Source of the DNA: Clostridia bacterium
GTDB lineage: Bacteria; Bacillota; Clostridia; UBA1381
Length of the DNA stretch: 23,606 bases
Direction: 5' to 3'
NCBI GenBank assembly: GCA_900756545.1
Contig: CAAEKO010000032.1
Span: 1 to 23,606, forward strand
Each line of letters opens with the position of its first letter. The first letter of the stretch is position 1. The position numbers were made by a program, and so were the translations under genes. Shown here piece by piece: positions 13,859-20,430 of this stretch. The notes beneath the pieces are model-generated. The model was not told the DNA's origin and searched no databases. It saw nothing but the letters and a program-made list of their open reading frames with translations.

Positions 13859-14174
13859 GTGATCCCGAAAAAGGATTGCAAGGATAAAACGAAAAGGCGG
13901 ATGGATTTCCTGAATAGAACCAGTAAAAACAGACAATAGAAAAAGAGCCCCCTATGGTAAAATAAAACTATAGGGGGTTTTGTTATACCAATAAGCTACA
14001 GACATATTTAATGAATACGGGAAGATATCGGATTTGGAAAGGAGTGTGTCCTCGGGAAATAGGTGAAAAATTAAGATTTAGTTATAAGTTAATTTTATTG
14101 GCAAAATGTAAGAAAAGGCTCGCAGGCCAAACAGCATAATTATGCACAGCCAGTAAAGATTAGGGATACGTCCG
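13859..14174. other. Gene-free stretch
   Basis: About 315 bases between the secreted-protein gene and the hairpin at the end of the PHP gene. It holds the terminator at 13948-13984 and otherwise AT-rich sequence. Short frames on either strand have no ribosome site or recognisable product, and I see no strong promoter. Confidence 0.6.
13948..13984 (+). terminator. Terminator after the secreted-protein gene
   Basis: Stem CCCCCTAT / ATAGGGGG, extended by G-T, G-C and T-A pairs, loop of eight A/T bases, followed by TTTTGTT. It stands about 90 bases after the stop codon. Confidence 0.88.
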
Positions 14175-14175
14175 A

Positions 14176-14212
14176 AATAAATATCCCCCGGCTATGCCGG
14201 GGGATATTTATT
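14176..14212 (-). terminator. Terminator of the PHP-domain gene
   Basis: Perfect 17-bp inverted repeat (14176-14192 with 14196-14212) with GC-rich core CCCCCGGC/GCCGGGGG and TAT loop. Read on the minus strand, it begins in the stop codon of the PHP gene and ends in a broken T-run (ATATTTATTT). Confidence 0.8.
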
Positions 14213-14864
14213 ATGATTCATCGAACATAATCGGTATTTTCAGTCCTCGGAGAAGGGCATGAACCCGGCGCAGCTTTGGCGCAGAGAAATCTATAGTGCG
14301 GTGTGTGTCGGAGCCTACGCTCATAATGATATCGCTTTGGGCTGCGGCGGCCTGTTTTTCCCGGTTTGTCAGGAAATCATAATAATAGCTGTAATTCCCG
14401 GAGGTATTCAGTTCCCAGAAAATGTGTTCCTGCTGAAGAATGCGGAGCATGTCCACCCCATAACGGGCGGATAGAGAAAAAATATCTGTGTGGGCAAGCC
14501 CGACAGGGATAGAAAACAGCCGCCGCCATTCTAAAAATTCAAACAAGTCCATTCCTGTCGGGCTGTCCAGGCTTTCAAACAGACAGAAATCCAAGCCGCG
14601 ACAATTGGACAAAATCAGGTTGTCCGGCTTAGGGCGCGTACCGATTTCCAGCCCGCACAGTACATGGATTTTCCCGGCGTACTTTTCCTGTAGGCTGTGG
14701 ATTTTTCGAATATAACCGGGCAGATTTTCTCCAATAGTAAATTGGTGGTCGGAAATTCCGATCACATCCACATTCTGGGCAATGGCGTTTTCGATTATAG
14801 CTTCCGGCGTGTCCGTACCGTCATAGCTGAAGGTCGTATGATTGTGTAAATCTATGGTTTTCAT
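14211..14864 (-). CDS. PHP-domain metal-dependent phosphoesterase
   Basis: 217-aa protein of the polymerase-and-histidinol-phosphatase (PHP) fold. Metal-binding motifs are in order: DLHNHTTFSYDGTDTPEAII (HxH near residues 7-9), GISDHQF, CGLEIGTR (the motif-II glutamate), GLAHTDIF and SVGSDTHRT. These support a di- or trinuclear metal centre and phosphoester hydrolysis; the substrate (histidinol phosphate, nucleotide, sugar phosphate) cannot be assigned. The frame extends upstream for 56 more codons, but that part is non-protein-like and would cross the galE promoter. The ATG at 14864 has GGAGTGA six bases before it and begins at the HxH motif as the family does. It is divergent from galE. Confidence 0.9.
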   Translation of the reverse strand: MKTIDLHNHTTFSYDGTDTPEAIIENAIAQNVDVIGISDHQFTIGENLPGYIRKIHSLQEKYAGKIHVLCGLEIGTRPKPDNLILSNCRGLDFCLFESLDSPTGMDLFEFLEWRRLFSIPVGLAHTDIFSLSARYGVDMLRILQQEHIFWELNTSGNYSYYYDFLTNREKQAAAAQSDIIMSVGSDTHRTIDFSAPKLRRVHALLRGLKIPIMFDES

Positions 14865-14889
14865 AGCAGTCACTCCATTCAATATGAAC

Positions 14890-14918
14890 AATATAACACA
14901 TTTTTGAAAAAAAAACAA
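14890..14918 (-). promoter_or_regulatory. Minus-strand promoter of the PHP gene
   Basis: On the minus strand TTGTTT (14918-14913) and TATATT (14895-14890) with a 17-base spacer, just upstream of the GGAGTGA ribosome site. It lies next to the galE promoter, so the two genes share a short divergent control region. Confidence 0.45.
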
Positions 14919-14926
14919 TGGTGAAC

Positions 14927-14955
14927 TTGCAAATTTATGGGAAATGGGATATACT
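14927..14955 (+). promoter_or_regulatory. Promoter of galE
   Basis: TTGCAA (14927-14932) and TATACT (14950-14955), spacer 17, 32 bases before the galE ATG. Confidence 0.65.
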
Positions 14956-14987
14956 ATATTAGAAAATAAAAGGAAGGAATGATTTGA

Positions 14988-16001
14988 ATGCGGATACTGG
15001 TTACCGGCGGCGCCGGATATATTGGAAGCCATACCTGTGTAGAGCTGCTGAACGCGGGCTATGACATTGTTGTACTGGATAACCTGTCCAATGCCAGTGA
15101 AAAGTCACTGGAGGTTATCAAACGCCTGACCGGGAAGGACTTCCCGTTTTATAAAGTAGACCTCTTGGACTATGAAGCTACAGAGCGCGTATTTGCTGAA
15201 AACAAAATTGATTCTGTTATCCATTTTGCCGGACTTAAAGCAGTGGGTGAATCCACGCAAATCCCGATTCGGTATTACCATAATAATATTACTGGAACCT
15301 TGCACCTGGTAGAGATTATGGAGAAGCATAATGTGTATAATCTGGTGTTTTCATCCTCGGCGACTGTTTACGGTACGCCGAAGACTGTGCCCATTCTGGA
15401 GGATTTTCCACTTTCTACAACCAATCCTTATGGTTCGACCAAGCTGATGATCGAAAATATTTTGCAAGACGTGTATAAAGCGAATAATAAGTGGTCTATC
15501 ACGCTTCTGCGGTATTTCAACCCCATCGGCGCGCACAAAAGCGGAAATATTGGCGAAGACCCCAAGGGTATTCCTAACAATCTTCTGCCATACGTAGCAC
15601 AGGTTGCCGTAGGACGGCTGGAATATGTGCATGTATTTGGCGATGACTATCCCACAAAGGACGGTACAGGCGTCCGGGATTATATTCATGTTGTTGATCT
15701 GGCGCTGGGTCATTTGAAAGCAATTGAAAAAAAATCCGATGCGGCCGGTGTGCATATCTACAATTTGGGAACGGGCAACGGGTATTCTGTACTAGACGTC
15801 ATCCATGCTTTTGAAAAGGCCTGCGGCAAAGAGCTTCCGTATAAAATCGAGGCAAGACGTCCGGGTGATATCGCGGAATGCTATGCGGACGCCACAAAGG
15901 CAAAAAATGAACTGGAGTGGGAGGCGGCACGGAACATTGCCGAAATGTGCGAGGACAGCTGGCGCTGGCAGTCAAAGCATCCCAACGGCTTCGCGGACTG
16001 A
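14988..16001 (+). CDS. galE: UDP-glucose 4-epimerase GalE
   Basis: 337-aa NAD-dependent epimerase that interconverts UDP-glucose and UDP-galactose (Leloir pathway and surface polysaccharides). The NAD-binding start MRILVTGGAGYIGSHTCVEL has the TGxxGxxG motif. VVLDNLSN, HFAGLKAVGES, SSSATVYG (catalytic serine/threonine) and NPYGSTKLMIE (the YxxxK catalytic pair) are all present, as are RYFNPIGAH, GIPNNLLPYVAQVAVG and the late DYIHVVDLA and RRPGDIAECYAD motifs. Length is exactly that of GalE. Ribosome site AAGGAAGG. It stands as a single gene ended by hairpins; no other Leloir gene is in the window. Confidence 0.97.
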   Translation: MRILVTGGAGYIGSHTCVELLNAGYDIVVLDNLSNASEKSLEVIKRLTGKDFPFYKVDLLDYEATERVFAENKIDSVIHFAGLKAVGESTQIPIRYYHNNITGTLHLVEIMEKHNVYNLVFSSSATVYGTPKTVPILEDFPLSTTNPYGSTKLMIENILQDVYKANNKWSITLLRYFNPIGAHKSGNIGEDPKGIPNNLLPYVAQVAVGRLEYVHVFGDDYPTKDGTGVRDYIHVVDLALGHLKAIEKKSDAAGVHIYNLGTGNGYSVLDVIHAFEKACGKELPYKIEARRPGDIAECYADATKAKNELEWEAARNIAEMCEDSWRWQSKHPNGFAD

Positions 16002-16013
16002 GATGTTAGTAAA

Positions 16014-16054
16014 TATAATCATAACCACCGGCTAAGCCGGTGGTTATGATTATA
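16014..16054. repeat. Perfect 19-bp inverted repeat after galE
   Basis: 16014-16032 and 16036-16054 are exact inverted copies around a TAA loop (core ACCACCGGC/GCCGGTGGT). No T-tract follows on either strand, so by itself it is not a classical terminator; it may stabilise mRNA 3' ends. The second hairpin at 16059 does have a T-tract. Confidence 0.8.
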
Positions 16055-16058
16055 CGCG

Positions 16059-16086
16059 AAAACCACGGGCGAAGCCCGTGGTTTTT
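16059..16086. terminator. Bidirectional terminator between convergent galE and the M56 gene
   Basis: Perfect stem AAAACCACGGGC / GCCCGTGGTTTT with GAA loop. A T-run follows it on the plus strand and a T-run on the minus strand comes from the A-tract. The M56 stop codon lies two bases further on. Confidence 0.88.
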
Positions 16087-16087
16087 G

Positions 16088-18577
16088 TTAGTCATGAATG
16101 TAATAATCGTTCCACAAAAGGACGGCGGAATATCCTGATATCGCTTTATTTTCCTTAGTGTCTGCGGAGCAGCTAGTGAAGTAAAGCTGGTTATCCACAA
16201 TATTGAAGCTGATATCATAGGTAGTGTGTATGGCATAAGGTTCGTATTGGCTGGTTTGAGCATAGATGTAGTGCCGGGAGCCGTCAGTCAGAAGAGGCAG
16301 GGTCATGGCGCTGCTGTCGCCGTGGCTGGAGGCTCTTGTTTCGTATATATCATTTCCGTTGAAGTTGTAGGTGGCAATAGCTGTGTGCCAGCGCTGTATC
16401 CCAGTATTTTGCTTGTAGACAATCGTAATATGCTGGTTATCCGGCTCCAGCATAACGGTAAAAGGCAGATCCTCCAAATTTACGGCACGTCTGATTTCTT
16501 CTGTGTAAGCTCTGTTTTCCGGAGTGTGGGTATAATGGGAAAACCCTCCAAGCATTTGGGTTCGTTCGTTATCCGCTAAATCCATCTTGCGGCTTTCTAG
16601 TGTGAAGCGGCCGTCGTCGGAACGGAAAAATACGGTATCACTGCTGTCGGACAGGCCCGTGAAGGTCCCCCGGAAGCAATCTATATGCGTATTTTGGATG
16701 TGATCCAGATAAAATACGCCGCTGACTGTATCGTCTGTAACTGTATAACTGTCATAGGGAGAGGCGGTCAGAGAGCAGTTAAAGGCGTCATCATATAGAT
16801 GTACTGGCACAGAGAGATATACCTTTTGGGAAGCCGGATCGGCAACCAGACTGTCGGAGAGTGAGTACATATACACACTTTTGCTGTCTTCGGGAAAGCT
16901 AAATTCTTGCCCGTTGTAGGATAAATTTACAATTTTGCTCAAATTAATATCCATTTTGGTTGGACTGTTATACAGCGTTTCGTAATATTTTGATTCATAA
17001 GCTGCCGCGTCAATTTGATCTGTACCTGAATGGCTGAAGCGGATATTCTTTAAATAAACAGATTTATTGTTTTCTATATCCATGATCCCAATGCTGGTAT
17101 AGCCGCGGCTTTGGGCGGCGGGGACATTATTGATACAGCCCGGCGTGTTTTCCATGACGGGGGTTCCGTTAATGGTTACGGTAAATTTGCCCTTCCAGAT
17201 ATAACCGTCGGATATAGCTTCTGTAAATTCAGTCATCTTGACCTGGATATCCGCCTGCTTTGTTTTCCGGGCGTCTGCATTGCCGGCGTCTGAGACAATA
17301 ATGTTATCACCTGATACGGTCTGGTTAGCATTTTGTAGCATGTAGGAATTCAGAGAAGCTGAGGCGGTAAAGGACTTATTCAGGGGCGTATTGATCAGCT
17401 CTGCATTCCAGGTTCCCCAGGTATAGCCGGTGCTGTCATCTATACCATATTCTGATGGATCGCAGCGCCGGCTGTAGGAAAAATAGCTGTGAGAATTAGC
17501 GTGGTTCTCCATATACGCGGATGTGATCGGGTTTTGGCTGTTGACAGCGTAGACTGAAACTACAGAGGTGCTCAGCATGACTGCGCCTAACATGGTGCTG
17601 AGTATAGAATATTTATTTTTTCTATGTTTCATAATGACCTCCAATCTTTTCTTTATATTCATTCCGCTTTCTGACAGGCAGGCGGAGTTTTTTTTAAGAT
17701 AACTGTTATTTCGCATCATAGTCAGGATAGCAATAATATATGCTTTTTTCTGGTTTTCATCCAATAAAGCGGAAACTGCCTCGTCGCAGGAAAATTCCAT
17801 TTCCAACCTGCGTTTTTCCGCGATGACCCAGACTAGGGGATTGAACCAGTGGAGCTGGCAGACCAGCTCCGTCAGGAAGCCGTACCAGAGATCACGGCGC
17901 CGGTAGTGAGTCAGCTCATGGCAGAATACCAAATATAAATCCTTCGAGGCTATACTGACAGGGATCACTACTGTGGGACGGAACAATCCGGTCAGAAAAG
18001 GGGATACCGCTGTGTTCATAGTTCTAAGCCGGACATTTCCCCGGATATGGAGCTGCTGCTTGCATGCCTTGAATATGGCGTAGATTTCTGGGGCAGGGGG
18101 TTGCAGCATAGGCGTCAGCTTTCGGCGAAACCAAATGGCGTCCATACGTTTTTTTACAAATAAACAAAAGCCTACCCCCAGCCACACACCGGCAAAAAGA
18201 ACCAGCCAGGTATTTTGAAGCTGGTAACGAAAATCCGGCAGAAGCCGGGGCGGGTTCATGACTTGTGCAGCTGTAGCCTGCAGCATTGGCGCTGCATTTT
18301 GCATCTGCGGCGGAAGGGGCGCTGGATCGGCTGGCTGCTGGTTTTCCGACAGGGCGGAAATTTCTGGAGCTGCTATCCGGGAAGTATTAACAACCTGCGC
18401 TGTATGTACCGGCCCCAACGGAATCAAAAAGGCAAATATAGCCGCCATCCACATATAGTATTTTATACGGTGGGACAGGTGCTTATGAAAAATCCAGGAG
18501 CAAATCAAAAGCCAGCTTGAAACCAGACTGCCCGCAAGGGTCAGGAACAGGAGCTTCGCTAAGATAAAATGAAGCAT
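16088..18577 (-). CDS. M56 (BlaR1/MecR1-type) membrane metalloprotease with unusual large C-terminal region
   Basis: 829 aa. The N-terminal part is a BlaR1/MecR1-like M56 protease. Membrane segments lie at about 2-28 and 40-58, an outside loop rich in Ala, Pro and Gln at 59-120, and another segment at 122-142. A cytoplasmic zinc-protease domain has His220-Glu221-Leu-Thr-His224 in FCHELTHYRRRDLWYG and the downstream EMEFSCDEAV acidic ligand motif. A last hydrophobic segment at about 324-345 leads to about 480 outside residues. In BlaR1 this place holds a penicillin-binding-protein-like sensor of about 250 aa with SxxK. Here I find no such motif; the region is Ser/Thr/Tyr/Asp-rich and beta-like with no named domain I recognise. 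Probable role: sense an outside signal and cleave the BlaI-type repressor encoded 11 bases upstream. Ribosome site AGGAGGA. Confidence 0.88.
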   Translation of the reverse strand: MLHFILAKLLFLTLAGSLVSSWLLICSWIFHKHLSHRIKYYMWMAAIFAFLIPLGPVHTAQVVNTSRIAAPEISALSENQQPADPAPLPPQMQNAAPMLQATAAQVMNPPRLLPDFRYQLQNTWLVLFAGVWLGVGFCLFVKKRMDAIWFRRKLTPMLQPPAPEIYAIFKACKQQLHIRGNVRLRTMNTAVSPFLTGLFRPTVVIPVSIASKDLYLVFCHELTHYRRRDLWYGFLTELVCQLHWFNPLVWVIAEKRRLEMEFSCDEAVSALLDENQKKAYIIAILTMMRNNSYLKKNSACLSESGMNIKKRLEVIMKHRKNKYSILSTMLGAVMLSTSVVSVYAVNSQNPITSAYMENHANSHSYFSYSRRCDPSEYGIDDSTGYTWGTWNAELINTPLNKSFTASASLNSYMLQNANQTVSGDNIIVSDAGNADARKTKQADIQVKMTEFTEAISDGYIWKGKFTVTINGTPVMENTPGCINNVPAAQSRGYTSIGIMDIENNKSVYLKNIRFSHSGTDQIDAAAYESKYYETLYNSPTKMDINLSKIVNLSYNGQEFSFPEDSKSVYMYSLSDSLVADPASQKVYLSVPVHLYDDAFNCSLTASPYDSYTVTDDTVSGVFYLDHIQNTHIDCFRGTFTGLSDSSDTVFFRSDDGRFTLESRKMDLADNERTQMLGGFSHYTHTPENRAYTEEIRRAVNLEDLPFTVMLEPDNQHITIVYKQNTGIQRWHTAIATYNFNGNDIYETRASSHGDSSAMTLPLLTDGSRHYIYAQTSQYEPYAIHTTYDISFNIVDNQLYFTSCSADTKENKAISGYSAVLLWNDYYIHD

Positions 18578-18588
18578 TAATATTCCTC

Positions 18589-18951
18589 CTATTCTATGCC
18601 GTCCAGCCAGCGTAAAAGCTCATCATAATCATTGTCGTTAATTTTTCCCTCGCACAGGGAGGCGATCAGATCCTTTGCGGAGCCGCCGTATATTTCGTCG
18701 ATAAACTGCCGGGTTTCCCGAGCCTGGTAATCATCTCGGGTAATTTTCGGGAGAAACTCATTTACCCCGGATTTTTTGCGGGATTGCAGTATGCCTTTGG
18801 CTTTTAGACGGGTTAAAAAGGTGGAAACTGTTGTGTATTTCCATTTTCCGTCTGTCCTTTCCGCAATCTGGGGGATGGAGAGCCATTCATTTTCTGACCA
18901 CAGGATTTCCATAAGTTCCATTTCCGCCGGCGATATCTTTGTGCTGCCCAT
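18589..18951 (-). CDS. blaI: BlaI/MecI/CopY-family transcriptional repressor
   Basis: 120-aa penicillinase-repressor-family protein. The winged helix starts STKISPAEMELMEILWSENE and continues LSIPQIAERTDGKWKYTTVS and TFLTRLKAKGILQSRKKSG. The C-terminal dimer helix is ARETRQFIDEIYGGSAKDLI, then ASLCEGKINDNDYDELL. Such repressors bind TACA/TGTA palindromes and are inactivated by proteolysis triggered by the partner M56 protein. A GTG at 18960 overlaps the GGAGTGA ribosome site, so the ATG at 18951 is chosen. It forms an operon with the M56 gene, and its own promoter carries matching palindromes. The symbol is by family; no beta-lactamase gene is in the window. Confidence 0.93.
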   Translation of the reverse strand: MGSTKISPAEMELMEILWSENEWLSIPQIAERTDGKWKYTTVSTFLTRLKAKGILQSRKKSGVNEFLPKITRDDYQARETRQFIDEIYGGSAKDLIASLCEGKINDNDYDELLRWLDGIE

Positions 18952-18975
18952 ATGCGTCACTCCATTTCTAAAAAT

Positions 18976-19026
18976 TACTGTACAGTATTACTACTTGATG
19001 TAGTAATTATATTCTACAATGTGTAG
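18976..19026 (-). promoter_or_regulatory. BlaI-type operator palindromes
   Basis: Three inverted repeats lie between promoter and start codon. ATTACTAC/GTAGTAAT has a five-base centre (18987-19007). CTACA/TGTAG has a three-base centre (19014-19026) and overlaps the -10 and spacer. The 12-base perfect palindrome TACTGTACAGTA is at 18976-18987. The TACTAC/GTAGTA type is that of known BlaI/MecI operators, so autorepression is likely. Confidence 0.75.
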
Positions 19027-19039
19027 TAATGTTTGTCAA
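19011..19039 (-). promoter_or_regulatory. Promoter of the blaI-M56 operon
   Basis: On the minus strand, consensus TTGACA (19039-19034) and TAGAAT (19016-19011) with a 17-base spacer. A repressor palindrome covers the -10 and another lies around the start point. Confidence 0.8.
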
Positions 19040-19099
19040 GAGTTTTTAGAAAAAAAGTTTAAAGAATTCCTATATGGAGTAAATGATAAAAAATCGGTA

Positions 19100-19182
19100 T
19101 AGACAAAATTCGGAGAATGTGCTATACTATATTACCACACACTTGTTATACGTAAAACCCACAGGCATAGCCCGTGGGTTTT
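19100..19182 (+). ncRNA. Short promoter-terminator unit, possible tiny RNA
   Basis: Plus-strand promoter TAGACA (19100-19105), 17 bases, TATACT (19123-19128) with an extended -10 TGC, giving a start near 19135. Only about 20 bases later comes a terminator hairpin AAAACCCAC(A)GGC / GCC(C)GTGGGTTTT (19154-19182). The predicted transcript of about 50 bases has no reading frame. It could be a small RNA, a leftover of a lost gene, or a terminator that happens to follow a spurious promoter. Confidence 0.35.
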
Positions 19183-19196
19183 GTTATGCAATAAAA

Positions 19197-19225
19197 AAGC
19201 CGGAGCAAAAGCTCCGGTTTTTTTT
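19197..19225. terminator. Bidirectional terminator at the end of the 6S-like RNA gene
   Basis: CCGGAGC / GCTCCGG with AAAA loop, flanked by six A on the left and eight T on the right. It can stop minus-strand transcription from the 6S-like gene and plus-strand transcription from the left. Confidence 0.85.
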
Positions 19226-19227
19226 AA

Positions 19228-19425
19228 AAGAAAAACCCCACGAGAACCGTGCAAAGACCGATATTCTTACCTGCATATGCAGGTGGGTCGCTTCCTGCGT
19301 GCTTTATATGTCCACTGGCAGTCCCGAAGGAAAGGAGGCGTATATGCTGCAAACAGAGTAAGCATCCCGTATAAGATGTGTTGGTAAAAAAATGGCCGTA
19401 CACGTGAGCCACAGGGTGAATTTCT
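19228..19425 (-). ncRNA. ssrS: 6S RNA (RNA polymerase regulator), by structure and context
   Basis: Minus-strand RNA gene of about 198 bases with its own promoter and no protein. It folds by hand into the 6S shape. The 5' and 3' ends pair in an irregular stem (ACCC with GGGG-side, CGUG with CACG, GGCC with GGUC). A large central bubble follows, whose 3' side holds the small hairpin ACCUGCAUAUGCAGGU. The terminal stem is GGGAUGCUU with AAGCGACCC, CUGUUUGC with GCACGCAGG, then UAUA pairs and a UUCG-capped tip (UCC-UUCG-GGA). 6S RNA mimics an open promoter and binds the housekeeping sigma holoenzyme in stationary phase. It lies just downstream of the DUF1292 gene. The ends are estimated from the -10 box and the T-run. 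Confidence 0.72.
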
Positions 19426-19431
19426 GATTAC

Positions 19432-19459
19432 ATTATACCATAGAAAATCAAAAAATCAA
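19432..19459 (-). promoter_or_regulatory. Promoter of the 6S-like RNA
   Basis: On the minus strand TTGATT (19459-19454) and consensus TATAAT (19437-19432), spacer 16; CTTGAT with spacer 17 is equally possible. Confidence 0.7.
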
Positions 19460-19523
19460 GTCTTTTTTAGTCAATTTCACAATAAAATTGATAACAATTC
19501 TGAAAAATTGATGATAAAGCGGT

Positions 19524-19796
19524 TCAATCTTCCTCCGCGGCCTCGTTATCCCGGCGGACAAATTCAGCAAAAGCCGCTTCCAGCTCAGCGTCGTCCTCAA
19601 CAGCCACCAGCTCGGCGTCATCCTCGGACTCACCTTGCTCTACCCGCATAATGAGAACCTCGTCGTTTTCCTCGTCTGCTTCCATGACCTCCAAAAGGGC
19701 GAAATAGGTCTGGCCGTTAAACTCATATACATCAATTGCCTCAAAATCAATCTGATTGCCGTTTTCGTCTTCCAATACGATAATGTTATCTTCCAT
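19524..19796 (-). CDS. DUF1292 family protein (YrzB-like)
   Basis: 90-aa acidic protein of the DUF1292 family: MEDNIIVLEDENGNQIDFEA, then DVYEFNGQTYFALLEVMEAD, DEVLIMRVEQGE, and an acidic tail ending AAFAEFVRRDNEAAEED. The core matches the small family found next to ruvX in many Firmicutes; its function is unknown. In-frame GTG and TTG codons at 19805 and 19799 overlap the GAGGTGA ribosome site, so ATG 19796 is the start. It lies 94 bases after ruvX on the same strand and has its own promoter in the gap. There is no strong terminator before the 6S promoter. Confidence 0.9.
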   Translation of the reverse strand: MEDNIIVLEDENGNQIDFEAIDVYEFNGQTYFALLEVMEADEENDEVLIMRVEQGESEDDAELVAVEDDAELEAAFAEFVRRDNEAAEED

Positions 19797-19858
19797 CAAG
19801 CTCACCTCATTGTCTTTAGTATTTTAAAATATGCAGTAAATTATACCCCATTTTCATT

Positions 19859-19887
19859 ATTGTAATATACCCAGCAGAGAAAGTCAA
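19859..19887 (-). promoter_or_regulatory. Promoter of the DUF1292 gene
   Basis: On the minus strand TTGACT (19887-19882) and TACAAT (19864-19859), spacer 17, in the gap after ruvX. Confidence 0.6.
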
Positions 19888-19890
19888 TGT

Positions 19891-20301
19891 TTATTTTAAA
19901 CTGTTCAAATAATTTTCCAAAATAATGCATGCGGAAACAGTATCCAAAACCTTTTTGCGGTTTTTACCCCGGGTATTGGTTTCGTTAAGGATCCGGGCCG
20001 CGCTCACTGTGGAAAGCCGTTCATCCCAGAACACGATTTCACCCGCATAAATCGTTTTTAACGTTTCCGCAAACTTGTAGGTAGCCTCCGCCCGGAAGCC
20101 CTGTGTGCCGTCCATATTTTTTGGAAGCCCAATTACGATTCTCTCCGGCTGGTATTCAGCTAAAATTGGTTTCAATTCCTCTAACAGCTTTTTTTCGCTC
20201 TGGTTGGGAACGGTGCGGACGCCCTGCGCAGTCCAACCCATGAGGTCGCTGGCCGCCACACCGACCCGGCTGTCGCCGTAGTCTATACCTAAAATGCGCA
20301 T
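19891..20301 (-). CDS. ruvX: RuvX/YqgF-family Holliday junction resolvase
   Basis: 136-aa RNase-H-fold nuclease (YqgF), proposed Holliday junction resolvase and also linked to rRNA processing. Family motifs are complete: MRILGIDYGDSRVGVAASD (catalytic Asp), IVIGLPKNMDGTQG, FWDERLSTVSAARIL (catalytic acidic pair) and KVLDTVSACIILENYL (last Asp). The upstream ATG at 20313 directly touches AAAGG and gives only MSEH more; ATG 20301 has good spacing and the usual MRILGIDYG start. In many Firmicutes it belongs to an alaS-yrzL-ruvX-DUF1292 cluster; here only the last two are seen, and pta starts divergently upstream. Confidence 0.95.
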   Translation of the reverse strand: MRILGIDYGDSRVGVAASDLMGWTAQGVRTVPNQSEKKLLEELKPILAEYQPERIVIGLPKNMDGTQGFRAEATYKFAETLKTIYAGEIVFWDERLSTVSAARILNETNTRGKNRKKVLDTVSACIILENYLNSLK

Positions 20302-20325
20302 GTGTTCACTCATCCTTTCGGATAT

Positions 20326-20354
20326 ATTATACGATATATTGCATAAATTTGCAA
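20326..20354 (-). promoter_or_regulatory. Promoter of ruvX
   Basis: On the minus strand TTGCAA (20354-20349) and TATAAT (20331-20326), spacer 17. Confidence 0.75.
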
Positions 20355-20361
20355 GAAACTC

Positions 20362-20390
20362 TTGTAAATTTACGGGGCGGGGTGTATAAT
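20362..20390 (+). promoter_or_regulatory. Promoter of pta-ackA
   Basis: TTGTAA (20362-20367) and TATAAT (20385-20390), spacer 17. It starts only eight bases after the ruvX -35, so the two divergent promoters lie side by side and may compete for polymerase. Confidence 0.8.
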
Positions 20391-20430
20391 AAACAGGAAT
20401 TGGAATCAAAAAAGGAGATGCAGAAAAACA

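Noticed and set aside
14865..15032. N-terminal extension of the PHP protein
   Set aside because: It would run through the divergent galE promoter and its residues are not conserved-looking; the ATG at 14864 has the proper ribosome site and the HxH motif follows.
16014..16054. Terminal inverted repeat of an insertion sequence
   Set aside because: There is no transposase, no partner repeat and no target duplication; it is a single intergenic hairpin.
19083..19412. Three overlapping short frames (plus and minus)
   Set aside because: They cover terminators and the 6S-like RNA; translations cross hairpins and have no family features.
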